This document shows positions 43,001 through 55,000 of a DNA stretch of 64,000 nucleotides, one piece after another. The stretch is taken from the NCBI GenBank assembly GCA_934045075.1, contig OW203723.1, positions 23,959,615-24,023,614 on the forward strand, written 5' to 3'. Each line of letters starts with the position of its first letter. The stretch's first letter is position 1. Position numbers and translations under genes: made by a program. Under the pieces are notes generated by a model that saw nothing but the letters and a program-made list of their open reading frames with translations, made no database searches and was not told the origin of the DNA. The DNA comes from Yponomeuta sedellus. Its lineage: Eukaryota > Arthropoda > Insecta > Lepidoptera > Yponomeutidae.

Positions 43001-46000
43001 AGAGAGAGAGTATAATTATGTGTGTGTGAGAGAGAAGGAGGGAGAGTGTGTGAGAGTGAAAGAAAACACTTGTAGGTTCTGGGCTTGGTCCGGTTTGCGA
43101 GCGAAGCGGGTGCCGTTGTCTATACCACTGCATATTCGCTGCTGTGTGAGTGAGTTAGTGGGTGAGTAAGTGGGTGAGTGAGTAAGTGGGTGTGTGAGTG
43201 ATTTAGAGAGAGAGAGAAAGAGGAGGGAGGGAGAGCTTGTGAGAGACAAAAAACAATAAGGTTAATCATTAGTTACGGTTACCATGTGGCGTGGGGACTG
43301 GGCTGCCACGTCCTCCGTGGCAGCTCAGTCCCCACGCTATAGCACTGAACGATCGCTCCTTTATGCTTCTGGACTTCCTCCTCTTCCTCTTCAGGCTATA
43401 TTAGTCCACTGCTGGACACAGCCCTCCCCTGATGAGCGCCATAGCGCAAGGTTGTGCCATCATTGGGGGGTATTGCCCATAATCCCCACGCTGGGCATGC
43501 GGGTTGGGGATCGCTCCTGGACTGCCGAGGGAAAACACGTGATAAAGGGAGGGCGGGTGACAGTGTGATTAGATGTAAGAGAATGGGAGGGGCAGTTTGA
43601 TTAGAAAACGAGAAAGGGGGGGAGGGCGTGTGATACCAGGGGGACAAAACTCGATAGAAAGGAAAGCATGCAGCACGCTATAATTTTAAATTGTACGTCA
43701 TGAAGTACTCTGTACGTTTCCCGGCCAGGAGCCGACGTCGGCCGCCGAGGCGGGGCTGGCGGCGTGGCGGCTGCTGGGCGACGAGCCCTTCTACCGGCTG
43801 TCCGTGGTGTCCGACGGGCTGGACGCCGGCGCCGGCGCCGCGGGCCGGCTGCGGCTCTACGTGCCCTTCCGGCACCAGATACACTCGGTAACTGCTAATG
43901 GGAGGAAGAGAGCGACTTATATTCATGTATTCATTGGAATATAAACAAATATGACATTACTAACATTAGACATAAGAAATAATATTTGTATGTAATTGTT
44001 TTGGTTCGTCAATGGTTGTCTGGAAGGAATTACTTTTGGTAATAAGGCCGCCACTTGTACTGTACTGTTATTTTATAAGTTTCTTATGTAATCCTTGGTG
44101 TACATGCAATAAAGAATATTCTATCTATCTATTTAAAAAAAATAGATAGAATATTAAGTTATTAAGTTAAATATTAGTAAAAGATAATATATAAAAGTCT
44201 CGTGTCATCGTGTTTGTTATCTTGGGACTATAGATTTGTGGATTAGGGCACAGAGGATTACAGCGAATATCTACACTATTACTTGAACAAAGACATTAGT
44301 TTAACATTTTTAAGGTCTCCTCATGCGTGAACAAGCTGAGAAGAAGCAGAGAATCAGCAAGCTGAAGTGGCAGTGGGCTGGCCATATCTCGCGAAGAACT
44401 GTCGCGAAGAACCGACAACCGTTGGAGCAAACGTGTCCTTGAGTGGAGACCGCGACTCGGCAAACGTAGTGTGGGACGCCCTCCGACTAGGTGGGATGAC
44501 GATCTGCGAAAAACTGCAGGCAGATGCTGGATGCGGCAAGCTGAAGACAGGGCGCTATGGCGCCCATTAGGGGAGGGCTATGTCCAGCAGTGGACTAGTA
44601 TAGCCTGACGATGATGCGTGAACAAGCTCCCAGGCCCATCCTTACTTACAAACACATTTGTTATGTTTCTATGTATGACCCTTGATTCTCTCCCCATCTT
44701 TACGAATTCCTTCCAGCGGCTTTAGTCATGTCGGTCATCTCTCATCTCACGAAGTCACTGATCAACCGGCCCTTAGCTTATGCGAACGCCTCCCCAATGA
44801 ATAACACAACTTCACAAAATCCTTTGTTCCAGGCGTTGATAATCAGCATGGTGATCTCCCCAGCCGGTACAAAGCTGGTGTGCTTACACCACACGGGTGA
44901 CATCACAATATGGCGGCTGCCTCTCCTGAAGCTGCTGCATCGCTGGGCTCTGGACGCGCAGCCGGGGCGCGACTTGAGGAGCCCGCTGGAAACAGACTCG
45001 CCCACCAACGGTGGGATGCTGTTCTGTCCGGCGGATATCAACTGGTGGAGCGAGGAGGTCAGTGCCGCACATAGTTATTGACACCTTCACCAGACTGCGG
45101 CGGAGCAAAGAGCAGGGTAATGTTGTGCCGTCTATGTATCAGAGCATGACGGATGTTTTTTTCATTTCTTTAATCAATCTTTAGGCTGGGTTCATTTGGG
45201 TCATCATTGTGTAGTTGACATCAGCGCAAAATGGGAAGAATAAAAAATAATCTATTTTGCAAGAAGATGCCGCTAGATGCCGCTAGCGCCCCCTATTTTG
45301 TTTATTTGTTACTCATCACTAGATCATCATCATCTCTACTATTTCTAAAATAAAAAAATAAACAAAAATAAAAATATAGCCAGCTGCTGTAAACACCTGT
45401 CAGTGGACCGAAGCACATACAGAATAACAAACAAATGACCTGTGTTAACAGATTAACAGTATTTTAGTGTACGAGTTTCAGGGCGTAACCACGGATGTTT
45501 TGACAACCGTGGGCGTAAGAAGTACAAGTTGACAAAATCGTGTTGACTGACAAAAACGATCACATTGTTAACTAAATTCCGAATTCACTTACTAAAAGAT
45601 CACGATGCGACGTTCGCTCAACAATGAACATTTCCGTGCGCAGGACCTGATAGTGTCTCGCTTCAACGGCTGCGTGTCCGTGTGCGGCGTGGACGACATG
45701 TGCAACCGGCTGGCGGGCGCTGGCGGGGGTGGCGGGGGTGGCGGGGGCGCCGCGGGCGGGGGTGGCGGGGGCGCCGCGGGCGGGGGCGCCTGGCTGCGCG
45801 GCGCCCCGCGGGTCACGGCGGCGCCCCGCGGCGCCCTCGTCGCGCTCGAGTGCGAGCACAGCGCGCTGCACAAGCCGGGGGTGAGTGCTGAACTATGACT
45901 CCATCTTCCAGTCGGCGGGGGGCGAATCGCCTGGCTCAGCGGCGCCCCGCGCATCACATTTTAGCTAAAATATATAAAATGTATATCACTACAATAGGCA

Positions 46001-49000
46001 CCACTCCGTAACTAGGTACTCGTACCAATTTATGTATTTAAGATGATATGAAAAAAGAACGTCAGGGAGGAGTTTTTTTTCTCTGAAGACAGCTATAATA
46101 ATAAAATTTTACATTGACTTTCAACAAACAGAACGTATATTTGGAATAAATTGAAAACTTCTGATCCTTGATTTTACTTTTTAGCTGCGTTAGACTACAT
46201 TTAAAAAATATATACTTACACATTTTACAATATTAATTGTTTTTACAGTGTGTTAAAAGAGGGTGTTAACAGGAATAACCTACAGCGGCTGTTTCTATAA
46301 TACGTTTGATAACAACAAAAATAAATACACTCATTTGCAATTAACTTATGTATCTTTATAAATATAGCTCCAATTAATTAATCATTCACTTCCTAACCAA
46401 ATAATTCAATCACTTTGCAGAGTGAAGTATCTACAGTAGAGTCGGACACCGACGACTCAATGTATGAGCTGACCAAAGAGTTGTTCAAGTCTGTACTCTA
46501 CGCTATAACAGACATCGAGACGTTCCAGCCCCGGCCGAAGAAGATTACTGTGGTGTCCAGGATATACCGGCTGCTCTGCATTAAGAGTACCACGCCTGAG
46601 GAGCTGTTTTCTAGGAAGGTTAGAAAGGCAGTGGCTGCTTTTGTTCGCTGTAAAGTTGAAATACGTGTTAGATGCACTATACTGTGGGTTGCTTAGAAGA
46701 TAAATGATATTTATATTTAAATTGTCACTGAAACACGGAGTAAAAACAAAACTAAAAAAACATCTAAATTGATCCTGAGTAAACAAACAGTGCACATGCA
46801 ACGAGAGAGAGGTACAAAAATCGAATCGAAAGAGGCCAGGTACCATACAATAATTTTTTACACCCAACCGCCTCCATTATACATCTACATCTGATGTTTG
46901 ACTACCAATTTATTGCTTTGAAAATCTCACTAAAACATAAATTTAAAAAAACTGTCCAATTACTCGTCTCAAAAGATACTTCAATGTAAGAACTTGCAAA
47001 GTTCCTTGTTTCCACCAAATTAACAGAAAGAGAACAGAAACAAGAAACAAATTGAGTAATTTTCAATATACAGCTCATACTTATTACAAGTTATACTATT
47101 TTTATTTTTAATGCACTAACCCGTGCTAAGGACAAATTTAAAAACCTATTTAGAGGCTAAAAATTTCACCCATGCCGGGATTCGAACCCGCAACCTCTGG
47201 CTATCCGTGCCAGCGCTCTACCAATTGAGCCAATGGGCGACTCACCGGCATCAGTGAAATTTCGAACCTCTTTACACTATTCTCTGTATTACGTACAGGC
47301 AGCGACATCTGGCTTAAGCAAATTGCATCACTTACAGCCCCGACTACCTACTTTGCAGTTAGGTTTTACATCGGAACGATGCCTGTACGTAATACAGAGA
47401 ATTGTGTAAAGAGGTTCGAAATTTCACTGATGCCGGTGAGTCGCCCATTGGCTCAATTGGTAGAGCGCTGGCACGGATAGCCAGAGGTTGCGGGTTCGAA
47501 TCCCGGCATGGGTGAAATTTTTAGCCTCTAAATAGGTTTTTTTATTACAAGTTGTCATTGTAAAGCTATTCACTATCCTCCGACTATAAATGAATAAAAT
47601 CACACTATGTTTTAGAGACAAGGAACTTGGCAAGTTAAGAATGTTAGCCTGATAAAGTGCATAGTAGCTTAGAAACGAGTAAAATGATTAAAAAATTAAA
47701 AATTACGTTTTCTTACAACGGCATTCAACGACAGATTATTAACAGTAGTTGCAAATTAGGACTCCGTAAAAGTCAATCCCCAAATTCTTCCCGCGGGTGT
47801 CGTGAAAGGCGACTAAGGGACACAAACCGGGAGGTGGGCAGCAGCGCCCCCTGCAGTACAATTACACCAAACAGCGATCCCAACCCGCATGCCCAGCGTG
47901 GGGATTATGGACATTACCCTCCAATGGCCTCGGTGGCGCAACGGTTTAGCACGCTGACTGTGCAACCGAAGGTCTCGGGTTCGATCACCGGCCGGGTCAA
48001 ACTAGGAAACTAACTTTTCTAGCTTGTCTCCTTCTTGATCTTGGATGTTATCTATGTATTAATTTTATTAAATCTATCGTCGACTTAGCACCTATAACAC
48101 AAGTCATTTAGTTGTACTTAGTATAGGGCTAACGAGACTGTGTAATATGTCCATGAATATTTATTATAATGATGGCACAACCTTGCGCTATGGCGCTCAT
48201 TACGGGAGGGCTATGTCCAGCAGTGGACTAATATAGCCTGTAGAAGAAAAGTCAATCACCCTGAATTCATATTCTCCTGCGGGTGGTCGCAGATCGAAAG
48301 CGCCAGCTACGCGGACGCGCTCTCCCTGGCGGAGACCTTCCGCCTGGACAGCGACCGGGTGTACCAGCAGCAGTGGCGCAGCACGCCCGTCTCCACTGAC
48401 ACCATACACAAGTATCTGGTAAGTACACTCCCATCACATTCTATTGTGTAATAAGCATAGCGGCGATTTTATTTAAACCTGTCTGTGATAATAGAATACC
48501 TGATTTTAAAGACGCCACATTTCTATTTTATATGGTAACACTTAGTACACCAATTTGAAGTGCCTACTTTATTTTTTATCAGGTCTTAGTATTTTCCATA
48601 AGATTACCATGAAAAAGTCCAGTATGTAGCCTTTTAATATAACATAGCACACGCCGGTTCCGGGTGCTTTCTATCTTTCCCTTTGCCAATACGTCCCCTA
48701 TTTGGTCAAAATATGTCCGTCCGGGACGTCCCTTATCGGTTCTTCCACCCACATTTGCAATATATAATTGGCAAGGAACTTTTATTCAATACAATTTGTT
48801 CGCGCGTGAATCCAGTAAAACTCTCCCTTGTTTTACAGAGCAAAGTGTCAAAGAAGATCTGGGCGGTGCACCAGTGCGTGGACCGGCTGCCGGAGACTCT
48901 GCCGGCTGCCAAACAGCTCCTGCAGTTCGGACTCACGCTCACCGGCGAGGAGATACTTACTGGTTACTAATATTTTGACGACCAATCAACTCGTATGCCT

Positions 49001-52000
49001 TGTATAGGAGATTGCAGCTATGGACGGTGAATGAATACGGTCCAGGTGGAAGGAAGTTTAAGGCAAGCAATTTATTTCTGTGCTGCCAGCGGTCTGCCTC
49101 AAACCATTGGTCCAGCGAGCTGGTAGGCATGCCACGCTGTTTGCCACTTCGTAGTCTTGTATGGTGGTACCCGTCTGCCTTAGGTTCTATATGCCTCAGA
49201 TGTTCTATTCACGATTGTTTAGTTTTATTGTTGTTTTTCGTTTATTTAGATTGTTTACTGGTTTACTCTGGATTTCAGTGGCAATAGGCGTGACGACAGT
49301 ATCAAATAATCAACGATTTATATTAGGGGAAGTACATATTAAAAGTATTTAATTACCGATATTTTCAATCAAATTAAAGATTACAATACTGCTTTCAGCC
49401 ATTTTGACTGAAACACACATCACACCGCGTGACGTCACGCTTAGTAAACTACACTCGTGCATCCATTAGTGATTACGATGTTAATTTACCAGGGCGTGAC
49501 GTCGCCACGACACTGCGAGCTCTTTTCCCATGGATTTGAAATAATTAAAAAAAAAATGGCTTTAACCTTCGTTAATTTATACATTAATAATATTATATAT
49601 ATGGCCTAGTTTATGTATTTTATTAAATATATATGAATATTAGTTGTAAGTCAGTTTATGTACATATTCTTCCTGTATACTTCATGTACACCTACCTACC
49701 TACTCTCTTCATCTTTCAGTTCTATCCATCCCAAGGTTGTCTGGAAGAGATCGCTTTTAGCGATAAGACCGCCTTTTTATGTATTTTGTTTTCTGGTGTG
49801 TACAATAAAGAGTTCTAATCTAATCTAAACTTTACTTTACACTTTGTTGCAGACATGAGTCATAAGGAAAACACAAAATTTTAAATAAAAAAATATAGGT
49901 TTTTGTAATTAATAAATGTGTCACCACATTATGGAAGAGGATTTAAAAATATTTCGTCATGCCTATTTGAATGCCTTCTGTCTTTCTTCTGTATATCCGT
50001 CCCTCTCCCCCCACAGAAATAAACAAGGAGCGCGAGGAGGCCGACCTGATCACTGACCCCGAGAACATCACTCTGGCCGACCTGAACGCGTATACCAGCG
50101 AGCTGCTGAGGTGTCGGCACGTGATGCTGTTTTACAGGGAGCGCTTGAGGTTGTACGAGGTGAGAGTCTTGTGTCTTGCAGTTTAAGGTTCAATTTCCCT
50201 TGTATCTTTCCAATTCTTCTTTTGAGTCTTAGTTATAATGACCAACAAATAACTTGGATAGGTGGAAGAAACTACCAGAGACTGTAACCAGTGCTCCTTC
50301 TGTAAACTCATTTAAAAACAGACTAGATAAACATTTTACGGATAAGTGCAGGGAAGTGATATACACGCATCAGCTAAAAGCTGCTTGTGTATTGGTGGCG
50401 AGCGCATGTCAACTGTGCGCACGCACTACAAACTCCAGCATTCCTGCATCGCGCAATCAGTGTTTCACGTGACATACAATAAATATATCGTCAGACTAGT
50501 CCCCAGGCATACGATCTGCCTGGCGGGAAATTTCCCTTTATAGTTGAAGAGCACCATCACCCGCACTTGCCTAAATATTAACTGATAATAAATGAATTTG
50601 CCACATTGCTTGAAATTGTAATAAAGCCCATTCTCTCTCTCTCTGAAAGAAGGCCTGTGCCCTGCAGTAGGATGTTTATAAGCTACATAAGACTGCGGGA
50701 TGCGATATGTGACTTAGAATTCATTGATCTTTAGTTTAGTCATCTGACAAACAATTAAAAAATATTGCTCATCGCAAACTCGTCCCGATTGCGCGGATTT
50801 CTGTTCAAGTTATATGCAGAACATTATACCTTTAGTCTAGATTTTCTCTCACTCTTTCGATTTCTTCTTCTACTCTTATTTATTAAAAGTAGGTTGCACT
50901 GAAACACTCTTAAGACGGAGTTAAAGCCGGTTTTTAGGAGCAAGTCTTGTCATAAACCGGTTGTAAACCCTTCTTAAGAGCGTGTTAGTAGAATCTACTT
51001 TATATTCAGACTTTTGATGATCTTGCTTTCCTTTAGCGTAGTGTTTGATGAATATAATTACGTATGAATATAGTACACTTCAGGGAGGGTCTTCGTACTT
51101 CTTGGCTATCTTATGAGGGGTTAAATTAATTAAACTCCAAAAACTATGTTTCTGATTATGTTTCGGAGCGCTTCTCCGACCGATGTTTAACTTACCTTAA
51201 AAATGTTTGCATTTGAAATTATGAGAAACTAGAGGTCTATGTATTGAACATAAGATATAATTTGTATTGCATTTAAATGACTGTTTGTTTCTAAAATAAA
51301 ATAAAACAGACGTTCCTTACATACCGAATGCCGAATTTCTTGTAGAACAGCTGATTTGTTTTGTTGTGATGTTGTTTAACCTAGCCGTGACGGTTTTACA
51401 GAGTCATTTACATCGACAAGTAAGTGAATCAACCCCTCACTCTCATGTTGTAACTGTCCGTAGAATAACACCACATGGGAAGTCTCAATATTGCTAATTC
51501 GGCAGCTGGTGAAAATTTATGTTTTGTTGCAAGATCGCCCGTGACATAACTGAGTTGAGTGCAAGCTTGGAAGGGTTAAAATGACCGTCGTCGATTATCT
51601 AAATATGAGAAAGTTCCGGCATTATAACAGGGTGTTCATGAAAAGCTAAATGTTATTAAAATATACACTTTACAATTGCAATTTGTTTGTAGGATTTGGA
51701 TTTTGTATTTGTTAACATCTAATCATTTAACATCTAATCATTTCTGTAGTTTTTCTGTACCGAACACAAAATGCATGGCTTTATTTTCGGTTACAAAATG
51801 AGCGTTTTTGCATGCGGCATCAATTTTTAATCGGGGGAGCATTAAGCCATGGCTATAATAATTAGAGATCGGATAATAAGATGCATATTTACCTAAAGTT
51901 CGTTTTTGGCTACAATATTATGGAAGCGGCTTCTTTAGGTATATAATTTGCCACCTCACTCGCACTCATTGTGAAATACCAGCACGACACATAAGCAGGT

Positions 52001-55000
52001 ATGTAATAGGTTTAGCGTGTGAGTTAGTAGGTGACGCTGTTTTACGTTAATTCGGAGATTTAATTGGTTTTTCTTTGTAATTCGTGGTTATTCGTTTGAT
52101 GTTTTGAAAATTGAAGAAATAATATGAGGCAGCTGTTATTCCTGTTATAAAAACACTGAATTTGGCGATTCAAAAACTCCCAAATTGTTTAGGTACAAAA
52201 GTGCACTCCATATTAGTTAAAATAAGTAAAAAGTTTATTTACTTATTTTAAGGTTAAATTAGTAAATAAAAAGTAAACCCGTTTAAATTTGTCGATCCCG
52301 GAATCCCGGGATTTTGTTCGATGCAAAAGTGCTATCCATGTTAGCCAACATCTCAACTTTAGGCAAATACGCATCCGATTATCCGATCTCTAGTTATAAT
52401 CTAGAAAGTAAATAATCTCTAGATGGTGTACTACCACAGAGGAAAAAATATCGGTCGGAAGTATCGAGGTTATTCGGTTCCTCCGTCTAGCGTCGGTACT
52501 TTCAATGCGATATTGACATGAAGTAAATCTTTGTTAAGGGACATAAACCGGGGGGTGGGCAGCAGCGCCCCCTGCAGTACAAATCCACCAAACTGCGATC
52601 CCCAACCCGCATGCCCAGCGTGGGGATTATGGGCACTACCCCCCAATGACGGCACAACCTTGCGCTCATTAGGGGAGGGCTATGTCCAGCAGTGGCCTAA
52701 TATAGCCTGAAGAAGAAGAAGAAATCTTTGTTGCTTGAATTTGGGTTAACATCATCGGTGCTTTTATATAAATAGGTACCTACTTGTCTAAATTCTTCCT
52801 TTTCATTAATAGACACTTTTTCTTACAAATAATACTAAAATAAGTTATCTTCTCGTTCTTTGGTCCTTTAACTCCTAGCAGAGCATAGTGCCTCGACCAC
52901 AGATTTCCACTTCTGACGGTGATTCGCGGCTAAGTTATAATATTTAGATTAAAAATCTACATTATTTATATATTTCGATATCAACCCTTGTATGTCCGCA
53001 CTGCTGTGGCACGGGTTTCTTCCTGCATCGCAGGAAGGTTAGGCCGTACTCCACCACAGGGATCAAGTCCGGGTTAGTGGAGGATTGTGAGACCTCAAGC
53101 CGCCCATAAGGCCTCTGACATGGCTTAACGACTGCCATTACATGACAGCCGGCACCGACGGCTTAACGTGCCTTGCGAAGTACATTGGTTGCCAAATAGT
53201 GGTAGCAATGAAATCTTTCATTTCAGTTATTGAGAAAAACCATGGGACAGCAGTTCCTATATGACGCGCACCAAATCCTGATTGCAATAGTGTAACTCTC
53301 GAATTACATACTACTGCTATCGCAAACGCCAGGATTCCGACAGAATTAGGTACGCATTAATAATCCTGTGATAATATTGACACGGGATAATCCTCCATCA
53401 ACCCGGATTTGGCCTCCGTAGTGAAGTATGGTCTAAACTTCCTGCGCTGCAAGAGACCCAGCAGTGGGGACATACAAAGGGTTCATAGCATCAATGTTGA
53501 TACGGAATAGATACGTCCTGCTGCAGGGTACAGGTCTTCTCTCAGAACGAGTATGGGCTATTACTCGTTTCCACCGCGGATTGGCAATTTCAAGCGATGA
53601 GATTAAACACCTCAGACTCTCAGGTTTCCTAACGATGTTGTCCTGCACAGTTAGCGACTGGTATGGCTAGTATAACTTCACAATTGTGTAGAAGGCAACG
53701 CCATTCACCTGCCAGGATTCGAAGCCACGACCTTCCGATTGAGAAGCCTGTATTCTACAGTTTCGCTACCACCTCTCTCTAGGGTAAAGCCCTACCACCT
53801 CGTAAGTTAGGTCCGGGTATCTAGCTCCATTCGCTACATGTAGTTAGATTATATTCTTTTTAATGCACTAACCCGTGCTAAGGACAATTTTTAAAAACCT
53901 ATTTAGAGGCTAAAAATTCCACCCATGCCAGGATTCGAACCCGCGACCTCTGGCTATCCGTGCCAGCGCTCTTCCAACTAAGCTAATGGGCGACTCACCA
54001 GCATCAGTGAAATTTCGAACCTCTTTACAATATTCTCTGTATTACGTACAGGCAGCGACCTCTGGCTGAAGTAATTTGCATCACTTGCAGCCCCGAATAC
54101 CTACTTTGCAGTTAGGTTTTTACATCGGAATGATATCGCTATACCCACATGATTATATTCTTTTTAATGCACTAACCCGTGCTGAGGACAATTTTAAAAA
54201 CATATTTAGAGGCTGAAATGTAGTTAGATACCTGAGGCTCGATTTTGTAACTGCGCCTGTTGATCAACGGCCGTATTCCCAGGCCATTTCGTAACTGCGC
54301 CTGTTGATCAACGGCCGTATTCCCAGGCCATATTGTAACTGCGCCTGTTGATCAACGGCCGTATTCCCAGGCCATATTGTAACTGCGCCTGTTGATCAAC
54401 GGCCGTATTCCCAGGCCATTTTGTAACTGCGCCTGTTGATCAACGGCCGTATTCCCAGGCCATTTTGTAACTGCGCCTGTTGATCAACGGCCGTATTCCC
54501 AGGCCATATTGTAACTGCGCCTGTTGATCAACGGCCGTATTCCCAGGCCATATTGTAACTGCGCCTGTTGATCAACGGCCGTATTCCCAGGCCATATTGT
54601 AACTGCGCCTGTTGATCAACGGCCGTATTCCCAGGCCATATTGTAACTGCGCCTGTTGATCAACGGCCGTATTCCCAGGCCATTTTGTAACTGCGCCTGT
54701 TGATCAACGGCCGTATTCCCAGGCCATTTTGTAACTGCGCCTGTTGATCAACGGCCGTATTCCCAGGCCATATTGTAACTGCGCCTGTTGATCAACGGCC
54801 GTATTCCCAGGCCATATTGTAACTGCGCCTGTTGATCAACGGCCGTATTCCCAGGCCATATTGTAACTGCGCCTGTTGATCAACGGCCGTATTCCCAGGC
54901 CATATTGTAACTGCGCCTGTTGATCAACGGCCGTATTCCCAGGCCATTTTGTAACTGCGCCTGTTGATCAACGGCCGTATTCCCAGGCCATATTGTAACT

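Noticed and set aside
45572..45957. Pro/Ala-rich minus-strand frames
   Set aside because: Antisense to the Gly/Ala tract of NBAS exon 9.
48839..48970. Stop codon TAA ending NBAS at GEEILTGY
   Set aside because: A GTTACT donor at 48963 joins exon 13 in phase and the conserved protein continues.
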